In this document: in pieces, positions 23,484 to 37,100 of the stretch
How the letters are laid out: the number at the start of each line of letters is the position of its first letter
How positions within the stretch are numbered: position 1 is the stretch's first letter
Assembly: GCA_020744425.1 (NCBI GenBank)
Contig: JAGMUV010000010.1
Location: 2,066,176 to 2,130,175 of the forward strand
Length of the DNA: 64,000 nt
Source of the DNA: Dactylonectria macrodidyma
Lineage: Eukaryota; Ascomycota; Sordariomycetes; Hypocreales; Nectriaceae
Reading direction: 5' to 3'
Made by a program: the position numbers and the translations under genes
Notes under the pieces: generated by a model
Told to the model about the DNA's origin: nothing
The model's input: only the letters and a program-made list of their open reading frames with translations
The model's database searches: none

Positions 23484-26400
23484 CGTTGATAGCTCTTGTT
23501 CACTGTATTACTCGCGTCGAGCTTGAACAATATCGAATTGCTATAATGGCTCTACCTACTACACCTGGTTCGACTCCATCCTCTTCTCGTCAGCCGATAG
23601 GCAAACCACCTGTCCTGGTCCCGATGGATACGGACGACGAGGAAGAAGTTATTGCGCCCGCAAGTCACGAAGCGGAGGTACGCAAACTGGAGCGACATAA
23701 CAAATGACTTGGCGATGAGTTTAACAAACTTGCTGAAGCCTCCCATAGGGACGCTGTTAAGAAGCAAGGACAAATCGATAACTTGAATGACTAAGTCAAG
23801 GCACTCATGGACAAACTCGAGAGGCTTACCGAGGCCTCTGAGAAATAAACCAGCCTCTACAGGGACTACATCGAGAATCTGGCCTCCAATTCAGCAACAG
23901 GAAAAGACGCCGGAGAAATCCTTAAACCAAGACAACCGGACCCCTATGACGGATCCGCAGCTGCGCTCCAAGGATTCCTGACGCAGCTCAGGGCCTACCA
24001 GCTGTACTATCTAACCCAGTTCGTCACTAGTGATGCCAAAGTCCGGCATGCTACAGAGTTCCTTAAGGATAAAGCTCTCCGATGGTTTGAACCCGTCATG
24101 AGGGACTACGTCAACCACGTCTACGCCGACAGGAAGGAAGAAACCAGGGCCATCTACGGAAGCTATGAAGTCTTTGAGCACGAGCTCAGAAGCGCTTTCG
24201 GACTCTAGGATGAGAAGCGAGCAGTGGAATAGCAAATCCAGAAACTCCATCAGAAAGGAGCAGCGTCTACATACGCAGCTGAACACCGTAACCTCGCCTC
24301 ACGACTTAACTGGGGAGAAGAAGGATATATGGCAAGCTTCTACAAAGGGTTGAAGTCCGATGTTAAAGACGCGATGGTCGGGAAAACTAAACCCACTACG
24401 TATAACGGACTGGTACAACTTGCCGTGGAAATCGATGACTAGCAATTCGAAAGACGATAGGAAAAGAAGGCTGAGAAGTCCGGAGGATCCTACACCCCGC
24501 AGTAGAAGAACAGAGGAAACCACGCAAATCAAAGAAAGAAACGATAAACGGATACCTCGTATAGAACAGACTCAGGCCCTATGAACATTGGGATGGTTAA
24601 GAAAGACTACTCCAAGGTCCTCTGTTAGAACTGCAGCATCCCGGGACACACTTCCCGCAAATGCCGAAAGCCCAAAACCGATTAACAATATAAACCGGTA
24701 CCTGAAGGTAAGAAGAAGGTAGGATGGGTCGGCCAACAGGAGGAAGAACTACAGATAAGTAAGAAAACAGTCGCGATGGCCAGAGCAGGTTATGATAACA
24801 CAGGGATTTCATCCAACGAAATCACCCCCCTCGCGAACGAAGAACTCAAGAGCGAAGAGACACTCAAAAACAAAACCCATAAAGAAGGGAAGCCAAGCTA
24901 GAAGACAGAAAAAGAACAGCAAACACCCCTTGAGGATCGATAGAAGGGTATGACTTCCAACATCAACAACATCTCAACGCTCTGGACACCAGTTCCATTA
25001 CCTTCAAGGCCGAAGAAGGAAAGACCACCTTGCGGCACTATTAGAAAGATTGGTATAGTCAGGAAGGGTAAGGAAATCCGAAAGGAAGACACCTTTAAGT
25101 ACATTCGACCAACGGTGGAAATGACGGACGAAGAAAGCGATATCCCAGATCGATAACCTGCCCCGAAAATACTACTAATCGTGGTATCCCCTTGTGAGGG
25201 CACTACCAAAATCTCACGATAATAACAAACGAACGATGAAATCAGACGCAAGTACTACTTGCATAAGGAAGGAGAACTAAGCATTAGCGCAGGCGCTGAA
25301 GCCAGATAAGCAAGGAGGCTTGGACTCCCCATCACCGACAAAGACATACTAGCCCCCGCGGACGAGGACCCTGAGTCTAGCGACGGCGGCAGTATTGACG
25401 ACACCTCGGAGGAAGAATCAGTCGCCCTATAACTACTTAAACAGGAGCTAGGAGAAAGCACCCTAGATTACTCCCTGGGAAAAGACGGAAAAAGCGAGCG
25501 TATGCTAAAGCAGTTCGTTGAACGAACGTTAGACGCGGCGGAAGGACAACCTATCTATGTCCGCGCGATCCAGCGAAAAGACCTCACTGAGGCAGACAAC
25601 CGGTTGGGACGAGCGATTGTCGGCGACGAACTATCGCTATACCCCCGACACCCTGGGCATATCGACGTGTCCTGGATATCGTGCACCTACTACGTATGCT
25701 TGCTGCATCGCTTCGAGAAACTTTACTATGACTGCTATCCTGTACGAACTGTACTCCAGCCGTTATAACGGTTCTATGATGGAACTGAGACACAGGACTA
25801 TAGAATCGTCGAATGGTTCGAAGGAATGGGAGTGGCTTAGCTCGAGTTACGAAATAACTTCTACCCCGAGGAATGCGTTGAAAAGGACTCAACGATTAAT
25901 AACTGCGTTACAGAAGAATGCTATGTGCACGAGAGGGAAAAAGTACAGTTGTAGCACGGCCCGCTGAAGTGCCTAGCTGACTACGCTATGAACTGTAGCA
26001 ATAGGAAGTGCTTCGAGCATGCAGAATACTCACGGGCGATCCATAAGAGGATCCACAAGATGCACAGAGACGGGTTCGACTTCAAGACCCGCACAGGAGG
26101 AGAACTCCGCGACAGGCTGTGGTACGAGGAAATCCGCAAGCACGCAAAAAACGACACTCGCCGTCTATAACAGAGCGACAGACGAGCACGGCGGAAGCAG
26201 AGACGTCACTTCCGAAGAAGGCTCTAGGTGCTGTAAGAGGTCCTGAAGAAGACACAATCACGACAGAAGTCCGAATCAATAGAGTATAGGTAACAGCGCT
26301 AGTGGACTGCAGTGCTGCTATGAATTACATCTAACCAGAGTTGGTAAACAAGTTAGCATTGCTATGGAAACACAAGAAATTCCCTTACGAAGTGTCTAAC

Positions 26401-27100
26401 CTGGAAGGAACACCTTTCAGCTACGACGAAGGAAGGGTGCTACGGGAGATTGATCACCTCAAAGTACTTGTAGAAGGAAGAAACCAAGGAGTGGATTTCG
26501 ACATCCTCGACGTCGAAGACTACCCAGTGGTGCTGGGACGACCTTGGCTACGAAAGCACAACCCCGATATCGACTGGGAGAAAGGCTAAATGCGTTGGAG
26601 AAACGCATCTCCCCAGATCGCGGATAGCGATGGACACGACCCGAGATCTCAAGCTTCGATCGGCGACAGAAACAACGACGAAGTCACGAAGGAAGAAACG
26701 ACAGACACTTCCTCACCCCCAAAGGGAACAAAACGGAAGCACTAACAAGGAAAAATGCGACACATAAAACGAGTCATCGCATTCATCCGAAAACAGTTCA
26801 GACAGATGGATAAGGACCTCGAAGAGCAGAAAAAACAACGACAAGCAGAGGAGGAACGACTTAAAAACATACCCCTGAGATACCGAATCTATAAAAAACT
26901 CTTCAAGGAGGAACTTGAGACTGGCCTTCCAGAACCAAGCGAATAGGACCTGGAAATCGTCCTGAAGGACGGGACCAACCCCAAGTTTTTTCCCATCTAC
27001 AACCTCAACAACAACGAGCTGACAACGCTGAGAGAATACATCCAAGAAATGGAGAGAAAAGGCTATATCCAGAAATCGAAGTCTTCAGCCGGATACCCAG

Positions 27101-30100
27101 CAGGGTTCAAAGCCACTACACTCCACTACACATTCGAGGATATGGAATTGATGTGGATGATGACTAAGATCATGGCGGTGGAATGGATGGATATGGATCC
27201 ATTATGGATGTGAGTCCACAATGTAGAAAGGATTTCCACATGACGAGCAAGGGACTTACTCCCTTGCATAACTCGACCCCTGGCATATCGCCATCATTCT
27301 TTCGAAGGTTCTGTCAGTATTTGATCTAACTGCCCGATTAATCCTGCACGTAGCTAACTGCGTAAAGTCTGGCACATGCCGATAGTTGAAGCATCTAGCC
27401 GATTCCTAAGCCTTGTAACCATCTGCCCGGCTACTGAAAATAACCTCTCACACTCTGCTGATATAGGGGCCACAGTCAGTAAATCCAGGGCCATCCTACT
27501 CAATTTGGGGTACTTGAGCCGCCTGGTGTGCTAGTATTCGTATGGGTTAGTAATGAGGGCGTCAGAATCGTCGATATTGCGTTACTACTGATCGTACTCA
27601 TCGAGATCTAACCTTCTGTATAATGATGAAAGAGATGCCCCGGCAGACTCGTCAATAGCCTGATTCTAAAGAGTTAGCCCTCGTTTGCTATTACGCCAGG
27701 CTGTAAACTTGTTCCTTGAGGATTTAAGACGTTTACTTGTAGGTAAATCGGGGTCTTGATCTTCAGAAAATAAGTCCTTATATTCGCATTCCCACAGATT
27801 CTGAACAATCGCTTTGGCTTTGATAATCTACGTCCGCCGCTTAGCATCATCACCCTACAGATCGTTAAATAATGCCCAGCGGTAAGCAGGATGGAGAGCT
27901 GCCGCGCTGTAGATCACAGGACTGTCATTAAGGTATTGATAGTACTCATCGAGCTTTATCTAGCTTAGGTTAATATTAACTGCGAGATGCCCGGAGTCAG
28001 GGAGGCCAACGGCTATCTTTTTGGCGGATTCGAGGGACTTGAGAAGATATTCGTATGCGTGAAGAAGATCCCAGCTTGTACCTTCGAGTCGTGGCTCAGT
28101 TAGCCATACCAATTACAGACTGACTCCATCCAGCTAGGACTTACCGGATAATGGAAGCTTAATCTCATCTTCTTGACCTTGCTTTTGGTGTTTCCCCTGT
28201 CTATCGCCCTCCAAGGCTTTGACTACTAGCTGAAAGTCTAGTAGGATATCGCGGAGCGCCTGGAGCATACGCCAGTCGCTGCTTGAAATCCGGTTCTCTT
28301 CCTTCAAAAAGAACGGCATCCTGGCCCCCTTCCTAACGGAGCCACTTTTCGTAAGATTCGCTTTGTTCCACTCACTCAACGCTCGCTGGATAAAAGGGTT
28401 GTAAAACGGCTGTAAAATAAGAGCCCGGTCGATCATGGCTAGCTGGGAGAGCTAACGGGTAGCGTTATCTAATACAACGCTAACAGGATCATGGCTTTGG
28501 ATCGCTGGATCGTCGGATAGTTGGGATTCGACCTGCTGGACCTTTTTAAGGACGTCGGTCCAGATATCGGATCTGTTAATCTCCTGCAAATGCAGTTAAA
28601 ATAAGTCGGAAATAGGAAAGTCAGAAAACATTGTAGTAAAAATAAGAAAAATATCAGCTTACTATAGCGAAGTTGTGCTATTTACCCACTGGACCCCTTT
28701 TGCGCTACTGCTCATGTTCCCTCGCCGCCGTTAATTGGCCATCGTAGATCTGTTGCTCGAACGCGTTTGGATCTCGGCCAAATAGCATGTGTTTCACTAC
28801 TATATTGATAACATAGCCAATGCAGCGAACCCAGCGCTTCTTCCAGTCGAATCCTAGCTCATGGCCCAGCTCTTCCATCGTTGTTTTGTTATTCGAGGCG
28901 TTATCCAGCGTAAAGTAGCCCAGCTTATCCCCAATCTCGAACTCCCGGACGATGTCGAGTATCTGCTCAGCGATATTCTCGCCTGTGTGCCGGCCTAGTA
29001 GCTCCGGAAGGCCGAGAACGCACTTCCGGGGCCTGTTATCCAGATCCCTGAATATATAAGTAACGCCGTAAAGAGCATGCCTGTTCCTGGATCGCCATCC
29101 ATCAAACTGGATATGGATCTGGCCTGGGCTCTTCCGAAGCGTCTCTCGTACAGCCGATTTATTCGCGTTGAATTCTCTTTCAGCGATCGCTCGCACCGTT
29201 ATATCGGATATGTGAGCTTCTGTAATGGAAACAGAAGGGTTGAGATATTCGAAGATCGCTCGCAGGTCAGGATCTTTCGCGGTAGTGAACGATCGATTCG
29301 TGGTGACGATCCAGTTAACGATCATCTGTTGAAACGCGGCTTTATTAAACCGCTTGATTAATAGATTCGTTATTTCTTGATTGCGGGGAACTTCTGGATT
29401 TAATCGAAGTAACGTAGTAATTGAGCGGGCGGGTGTTGTAACGGTAGATTTCAGGGGCTGCCTTTTACCTGAAGGATCTACTATGCCGTTATGATCCTTG
29501 AACAAGTGGCTCTCAGCGTTCTGCAGGCCCTTATAGTTGTAATTCTTCGGCCTCGGATCCTTCCGTTTGATACACATACAACAGACCCAGCGGCGTTCCT
29601 TCGTTGCTATATTCTGAATGTCGTACCTAAATCGGTAGACCTATTGGCGCGTGTGGCCATCTCTTTCGGACAAAGTCCAGCCTCTGAATAAGCGAAATAG
29701 TCGTTGTTCGTCTTCTTCTGTTCGTTCGGGGATCGCTGCTGTCGATTTCCCTTGCGCAGGGGGCTTGAGAGTAGGTTGGGAATCGGGCTGAGAGTCGGCC
29801 ATTGTGATACGATATTCGTAGCTTTGTCGCCAGTCAGAAATGAGCCAAAGTACCGGTAGTCGGACGCATTAGCATTGTCAGATAATTAAAATCCTTATAG
29901 TCGAAGGTCTAATAGCATTAGCTAATTGATGAGAATTATCTGAGGAACGCGTCCTCTATGAGGAAATGCATGGGATCGTATAGCTCTTTATTCCGCCAGC
30001 CAGGCAGCTGCGGTCGCGAGCAGCATCATAGGAATAGCTGAACAGACATTCTAGGTAGCTTGATACCAGTAGGGAACAGGTATGTGTTGTCTTAAATCTG

Positions 30101-30336
30101 GCATATTAGTTAGTAAATACTTTAAACTCAACCTATTAACTAGGGGTTCTGTGGTATTTGTAAACCTCCGCTAAGATTAAGGAAATATCCACTGCATTCT
30201 ACTGCATTCTACATGTGGCCTGGCTCTCGTGGAGTGGTAGTAAATCCATAACTGGGTCTGATGGAATGGAGTGTATTTGATATGGATCTATATGTGAGTC
30301 CATATGTGGGTTTTCGTGGAGTGGCTTTGAACCCTG
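27101..30336 (-). mobile_element. hAT DNA transposon inside the gypsy reverse transcriptase
   Basis: Terminal inverted repeats CAGGGTTCAAAGCCACT (17 bp, at 27101 and, reversed, at 30336) are flanked by a perfect 8-bp target duplication ATACCCAG (27093-27100 and 30337-30344), both hallmarks of the hAT superfamily. Length 3,236 bp. Subterminal repeats related to GTGAGTCCA occur near both ends. Encodes a broken transposase on the minus strand. Confidence 0.95.
27290..29802 (-). pseudogene. hAT transposase, several stops
   Basis: Starts at ATG 29802 (MADSQPDSQP). A BED-like zinc region follows (WVCCMCIKR... ESHLFKDHNG), with one TAG before it. The catalytic core includes IHIQFDGWRSRNRHALYGV, the D-bearing LGYFTLDNASNN, and WVRCIGYVINIVV. 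A probable intron with GTAAG...CAG lies between about 28,680 and 28,590, after RKRGPVGK. The second half continues with WTDVLKKV, YNPFIQRALSEWNK and, near 27.3-27.5 kb, a hAT C-terminal dimerisation block (SAECERLFS-like). At least five in-frame TAG codons make it non-functional. Confidence 0.82.
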
Positions 30337-32984
30337 ATACCCAGTCATGTTTGTACCTAAAAAGAACGGAAAGCTACGCTTCTGCGTGGACTACAGGCAA
30401 TTTAACTCAATTACTGAGAAGGATCGCACACCGTTACCCCTGATCCCCGAGATGCGCGACAGGCTGCATGGGGCTAAGTGGTTTACGGCGCTCGATCTCA
30501 AAGGAGCCTACAACCTGATCCGTATCAAATAAGGACATGAATAGAAGACTGCTTTCAGAACCAAGTTCGGGCTATACGAATACTTGGTTATGCCTTTTGG
30601 ACTTACTAACGCGCCAGCCGCATTCCAACGAATGATTAACAACGTGCTGTGCGAACATCTCGATATCTTCGTTATATGCTACTTAGACGACATACTCATT
30701 TTCTCTGAAAACGAGGAAGATCATGAGCGACACGTCCACACAGTATTGCAGAAGCTACAAGACGCAAACTTGCTTGTTAAACCAGAAAAAAGCAACTTCC
30801 ATACTTCGGAAGTAGAGTTCTTTGGGCACATCATATCCTACAACCAGGTGCGGATGGACCCTAAGAAGATCGCGGCAGTATGGGAATGGAAATAACCCGA
30901 AAACCTCACGGAACTGCAATCCTTCCTTGGATTTGCAAACTACTACCGACGATTCATCAAACACTTTAGCAAACATGCTATCCCACTCACCAGATTCATG
31001 AAGAAAGGAGTTAAGTTCAAATAGAATGATGAGGCAGAATAGGCCTTTTAGTCAATTAAGGACGCAATCACCTCGGAACCCATCTTGGCATCATTCGACC
31101 CTAATAAAGAAATCGAATTAGAAACCAACGCCTTAGGATTTGCACTAAGCAGCCAGATCGGATAAAGAGACGAAAACGGATTATTACACCCTATTGCATT
31201 CTACTCGTATAAAATGCACGGAGTAGAACTTAACTACCCTATCTATAACTAAGAATTCCTAGCTATCATTAACTGCTTCAAGGAATTTTAATATTATCTT
31301 TTAGGAAGTAACCACAAGGTCAAGGTCTACACAGATCATAAGAATATCTCATACTTTGTAACAATGCAGAAACTCAGTAGACGATAACTCAGATACGCCG
31401 AATATCTATCAGAATTTGACTATACTATCATCCACGTGAAAGGATTAGAAAACGGACGAGCCGATGCGATCAGCCGACGCGCCGATTTTAACACCGGAAA
31501 GATCAAAGCTAGCGAGTAAATCTTCTCCTTTACCTCTAAGGGACACTTACAATAAAAATACTTAGGATACATATACTAGCACTACGAATGCCTACTACGG
31601 GTAACACTTGGCGGCACGTACTACACGACCTGCGATAACGAACTACTGAAGAAAATCGAGCAATATAATCAGACTTACGAAATGGACAGGGTCATAGGAA
31701 ACCCCTGCCCGATCCCCGCTTCATAGTTGGAACTACGGAAACTGCAAGTTCTGACGGAACTGTAAGAATAGCTTGTGCGGGAGATACATTCTTACATACT
31801 ATACGGATACTAAGGAGTTAACAAAACCCTTGAGAGAGTCAAAACGATATACACATTTCCTAGAATCAAGAAGGTCGTGCAAGACGTCATCCGATAATGC
31901 AGCCTTTATGCGAAAACCAAGGCATAACGCTACAAGCCCTACGGAGAACTGCAGCCCCTGCTAGTGGCTCAGAGACCATGGCATTCCATCACTATAGATT
32001 TCATTATGAAACTACCCCTGTTAGAAGACCCAGTAACCGGAGCCTTCTATGACAGCATTCTTATCATTATGGACAGATTTACGAAGTTTTCCTATTTTGT
32101 ACCTTACAGAGAGGCAACAGACGCAGAAGAATTCGCCTACGTATTTAATCAAAACATCATTAGTATACACGGATTACCAGTAGAAATCCTAACCGACAGA
32201 AGACCTCTATTCACATCCAAGTTTTAGCAAGCTTTGATAGCACAGCTTGGACTTAACCACCGATTAACCACCGCATTCTGACCATAAGTAGACGGGCAAA
32301 TAGAAAGGACGAACTAGATCCTCGAATAATACCTACAGTACTACATTAATTACGAACAGAACGATTAAGTTAAAAAACTACTAATAGCCTAACTAAGCTA
32401 TAACACTGCTACATACGAAAGTACGAAGCTCATACTAGCATTCGCGAATTTCGGATTCACACCCGATGCGTACCACAGACCGCGAGAAGGAATCATTAAC
32501 CCTTATGCGATACTTACCTCTGATAAACTGAAAAACCTCTACGAAGAACTGAGGACCGAACTCGAGTTTGTTAGAAACCAGATGAGGAAATACTATGACC
32601 CTAAACGGATGAAGGGACCATCCTTTTCGGAAGGGGACATGGTCCTCTTAGCTATAAAAAATGTTTCGACGGACAGGCTAAGCAAAAAACTCGACTATAA
32701 GTTCATCGGACCCTATAAAGTTCTGGAAAAAATCTTAGAAAATAACTACAGGTTGGACCTGAAGAGCAAAAAACATCTAGTGTTCTACATTTTACTGCTG
32801 GAACCATTCGAAAATACAATCATGGTTAACAACGGTCACGACTACGAACCACAGGTAGAAGATCCAGAAGAATATCATGTTAAGGAGATCCGCGAAATGA
32901 AGAAAATCGACGGTCAGACAAAATACCTCGTCAAATGGAAAGGCTACCCTGAAAGCGAAACATCGTGGGAACCACCAGGAAACC

Positions 32985-33670
32985 TTAACTACGCGCAGCG
33001 CCTGCTGAAGGCGTTTCATGCGCGACATCGGAAAGCAAAGAAGGATCAAAGTCCAAAGAGCTCAAGTCCACCCTAGACCAATCAATCAGATCGGTGTGGA
33101 CAAGGGACTGTACATCGGAGATGGTCTTGGACGTCTTAGCCACTACCTCATCCAGGCCCTCTAAGGCCTCCTGGTTAAGACGAACCATCTCATTTCCTTT
33201 CGAAATCAGGGAGCGACGCTGCTTATGCACGCGCGACAAGCGGGCAAGCGACTCCTCTAACTCCTGCTGACGAAGGACGAAGCTTTTCTGGGCCTCGGCG
33301 AAAGCGGCGTGACGAGCTTGTAGTAACTCTTCAGCAGCCAGCTCCTCTGCGTCAAGACGCCTCGCCTCCGACAGAACCCGCGTCACTACGGAAATTAGTA
33401 ACTACATTCATTTTAATAGATACACACCCAAAACTCATGAGAATTCAGCGGTACACCCGTTACGTCGCACGGACGACCTAAGCGTGTACAGAGGCCGCAT
33501 TTTCCCCCATCTACCATTTTGCAAACAGCCCCTCGGGCTGAACAGTGAGTATAGGGCATTACCTCGAACCTGGCGTAATCAATGTATTCGGCAGAAGCAA
33601 CACGACGGCGTGTGGTGTTAGAAGGTGGCGGTTTCTTAGGTTTCTTGTTTTTGGAAACACGGCTGGACAT
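32985..33670 (-). CDS. Antisense spliced gene with Cys-rich and coiled-coil modules inside the gypsy element
   Basis: On the strand opposite gag-pol, just inside the 3' LTR, an ATG at 33670 opens MSSRVSKNKKPKKPPP. A compact Cys module follows: YTHCSARGAVCKM...KCGLCTRLGRPCDV (C-x6-C-x6-C-x2-C-x6-C). A 71-bp intron (33456-33386, GTGTAC...CGTAG, branch-like TACTAAT) leads in frame to a Glu/Ala/Leu-rich segment (LSEARRLDAEELAAEELL...QELEESLARLSRV) predicted to form a coiled coil, ending at 32985. The last 92 nt overlap the end of the chromodomain gene on the other strand. No stop interrupts it, although the sense genes are riddled with stops. I recall similar Cys-plus-coiled-coil antisense frames near the 3' end of other fungal gypsy elements; the function is unknown. 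Confidence 0.6.
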
Positions 33671-33784
33671 TATGTCAGCATTTCTTTTGTAAATAATCAA
33701 GAGCAAGTTGGGGAACCACCACACTGGGGACCAGCTAGCTATAAATACGATCTTGAGGATAAGATCATTAGAGGGGAGATATCG

Positions 33785-34192
33785 TATCACGGCCTGGGCG
33801 ACCTCTTAAGAGGCTAGGGCGGTCATGGCCGGCAGAATCGGAAGTACGGGGATACTTAAGGCCAGAGTGAGCGGACCCACTTTAAACAGAGTGAGCGATA
33901 GTACAGACGCTCACTCATACAATGCTCTACAGAATGAGTATTGTAAGCAGACAGAACTAAGGCATGGTAAGCACCCTAGTATATAGTCATCTGAGAAGTG
34001 CACATCTAGTATGGGCAGCTCCTCAGCTATCAATATAACTTGGTTATATTGAGTACGTTCACTCTACTATTACTAGACGTAATAAGCATTGTTCAATCTT
34101 GACTCGCCTGATTACTTTGTTATATAAACCCCCAGATCAGGACCCAGCGTACCCTAGCCTTACGAGGATAGTGTATTGACCCGATCGTCACA
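33785..34192 (+). repeat. 3' LTR of the gypsy element
   Basis: 408 bp, same length as 23076-23483. Differences are mainly transitions of RIP type (for example GGTCACGG versus GGTCATGG). Followed by TCTAG at 34193-34197. Confidence 0.93.
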
Positions 34193-37100
34193 TCTAGCTT
34201 ATAATATATAAAAGCATTTATAGTATCTATCTATACAAGCTTTAGATCATATTCTATTACTATTACTATAAGCGCTTTAAAAGACATACTTATAAGTATT
34301 ATTACTTAAATTAGCAGATCTCCCCTAGCTTACTAATTACTATAAATAATAAGACAGGCTTTATACTTAACTAAGTATCCATACTTATCTATTTTATAAG
34401 TAAATACCTATATATAGCTTAGCACCTATTATCCTTTTGCTTAATATTATAGCATTTTAATAAATAACTTTATCTATTAGTAAGATACTATATATTCTTC
34501 TTATGCTTTATAGAACTATTCTTTAAACGGATAGCTATTAAGATCCTTAAGAGTCTTCAGCTCCTTTAGTAAGTTTTGCTTATATATCTTCTCTAGTTTA
34601 AACTTTATTCTAGTAATAAAACTCCTATAATAAGCTATCTTAATTAGAACTAAGATAAAGTCTTCTAAGCAGCTTTTTATAACTGTAATTAGTAGAATAT
34701 CTACTCTCACCCCCTTAGCTCTAGCGACTAGTAAGAAGACTAAAAGCACTATATCTTACTCCTAGTCTAGTTCAGTTAGTAGAGGTATACATAATGCTTC
34801 CTCTAAAGCTCTTACTAGTTCATAGTCTTCTTTATCCGCTTAGTTATCCTAATATTCTTCTAGATCATTTTCTGGATTATTTTCTAGATCATTTTCTAAA
34901 ACCATTTCTTCTCTATCATTACTCTAGTCTTCTTTATAATTACTAGATTTAAAGACTGGCTCATTTTCTTTAAGTATAGCTTAGTTATTTAACTAGCTTA
35001 GTAGAATAGCGACCTTCTTGACTAGGTTATTAATACTATTAATAAGTTCCTTTTCTATACATTTACTATTAAAGAATATATCTTTATTAAAGATAATATC
35101 TTAAGTTAATATGACTTTTCCTTTATATAGAACTTAAATATAAAAGATATTTATTAAGTTATAGCTAATAAGATAGTTAATATACGCTCTTAAGTCAAGC
35201 TTATAGAGCTTCTTTCATTTGAGTTATACTTATAATATTATAGTATAGGCCCTATAGCTATATGCCTTTAAGTATAATAAGTATAGCTATCTTAAGTAAA
35301 ATAACTCATAAGGGGTCTTTTACTTATTTAACTCTTATAGTATTCTATTCTTTAAGTATATAGCTATGCTAATTATTTCTCTCTAAAGGCTATGCAGTAT
35401 ATTAGCTATAATTCTTATTACTTAACCCTTCTTAATTACTATACCTCCTAAGCACTTAGCTCCTCTATTCTAAGCTTATATATTTAGTGCTAATAGTTTC
35501 TTAATAATGCCTTTCTATATTATTCAGTATTTAAACTTCTTAGTAAAGAGCTTATTATCTAAGCGAATCACTTTAACTAAATAGCTATAGTAGATCTTTA
35601 TTTAGTAATAGAAGTATCTTACTATTTTACTGCTCTCTCTTCTATTATATATCTTAGTATAATATAGAAAGACTATACTAAACTAAGCATTTATAATAAA
35701 TATAGCTTAAATAAAGCCCTTTATATCTTTATTAATATCAGTCTAGTTAATCTAAATTTTATAATATAGCTTGTCTTTTTCTCAGTCTAGTGACTATTAA
35801 GATATTTACTAATATATCTTCTCTTAGCTATAGCCTGGATACTGCGTTATCTTTAGTCTATAGAGTTATATCCCTAAGGAATTCTTTCCTAAGTGATATA
35901 ATACTAACGGACTTGGATATTCTATTTAAAAATATTATAAGGATCTAATTACTATTACTAGTACCCTTAGATTTCATAATATTCTTTACTTATATTATAT
36001 ACTAAAAATAGTATCCTTAATATTATATAAAATCTCTTAATACTATAATACGAATTAATTATATATTTAATAAATAATATATATAATTAAGCCATCCTTT
36101 CGGATTAGGAAGTTATTAATAGTATTCTAAAAGATTCTATTTTCTTAAAGTAATTAAAAAGATACTAAGTTTATACTAAAATCAGTATAATAGGTTACAT
36201 TCTATAAGTATAAAATTCTAACTTTCCTTTCTAGAAGTATGACCTCTAAATTAACTCTTTTAAAACCTAGGATTAGAACTTCTAATACTCTTATAATAAC
36301 TGCCTCTCTATTTACTACCTTATAGAAAGTCTTAAACTTAATCAGATTATTAAAAATATATAATATTATACTAAAATCTAAGATTATTAATAAATATAGT
36401 AAATACATAGTAATTATAGAAGTAAAGGCTGATTATAAGTACACTATATTCACTACTCCTATAATCTTCACTCTAGCCTTTCTTTTCTATAATTATCAGT
36501 TCTCTTTCTATTCTTATAAAGCATTAACCCTTCTCTATAGCTTATAGTCATCTTTTAGCGCCTTCTTAGCCCTTTATATATAATGATTATTATAAAGCAT
36601 GCTCTTTAGTCTTTTATCTTTAAATACATATTAGTAATTAAATAGATTATGCTCTCTTATACTATAGGCTAAGTATATAAATGCTGGCCTCTTACTAGAG
36701 TATCCTCTGAAGCCAGACTTTATTCTCTTCCTACCCTTTAGTATAGATGCTTCCTTACTATAGTCACTCTCCTTATTGCTTTTCTCTATATAGAACGCCC
36801 CGCTCCTTATAGTATTATTACTTATAGGCTTTTTATAAGATGCTTATTTACATATTATTAAAGTAATCTCTTAAGGTATTTAAACCTTTAAGCTATTAAG
36901 AGTAGGTCACTATATACTTATTATAATTAAGTTAATACTTCTTAATCTAGATTAGGAATCTGATTTTAAGGTTTTACTCTTACTGCTTATATAAAGTCAT
37001 TACTGCTTAGCTGCTTTTACTTAAGTAGTCTAGTAAGTAAGCGCATCTTAAAAGCGTCTTTTCTAAAGAACTGCTTTAGTATCTAGAATCTTAGCCCCCT

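Larger units (their letters stand above)
23546..33076 (+). pseudogene. Gypsy Gag-Pol, stops throughout and split by hAT
   Basis: Gag starts at ATG 23546 (MALPTTPG) and contains DKALRWFEPVMRDY and a zinc knuckle NCSIPGHTSRKC whose first Cys is followed by a stop. Protease is near 26.3 kb (TALVDCSAAMNYI, where DSGA is altered) with VVLGRPWLRKHNPDIDW. Reverse transcriptase is split at 27,092/30,345: SSAGYP is on the left and [20 protein letters not shown] on the right, and the frame is restored when the transposon and one 8-bp duplicate are removed. Catalytic CYLDDILIFS is intact. RNase H is at 30.9-31.5 kb and integrase at about 31.8-32.5 kb (DFIMKLP, ILTDR). A chromodomain (YLVKWKGYPESETSWEP) ends the protein at 33,076. 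Stops are nearly all TAG or TAA at former Gln or Trp positions. Confidence 0.88.
23076..34192 (+). mobile_element. Ty3/gypsy chromovirus nested in the copia element
   Basis: LTRs of 408 bp (23076-23483 and 33785-34192) begin TGTCACGG (TATCACGG on the right) and end GATCGTCACA. A perfect 5-bp target duplication TCTAG flanks them (23071-23075 and 34193-34197). Internal order on the plus strand is Gag, protease, reverse transcriptase, RNase H, integrase, chromodomain, which is the gypsy order. A hAT transposon interrupts the reverse transcriptase. LTR copies differ mainly by C/T and G/A changes, and Gln and Trp codons have become stops, so the element was hit by RIP, though far less than its host. 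Confidence 0.95.
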
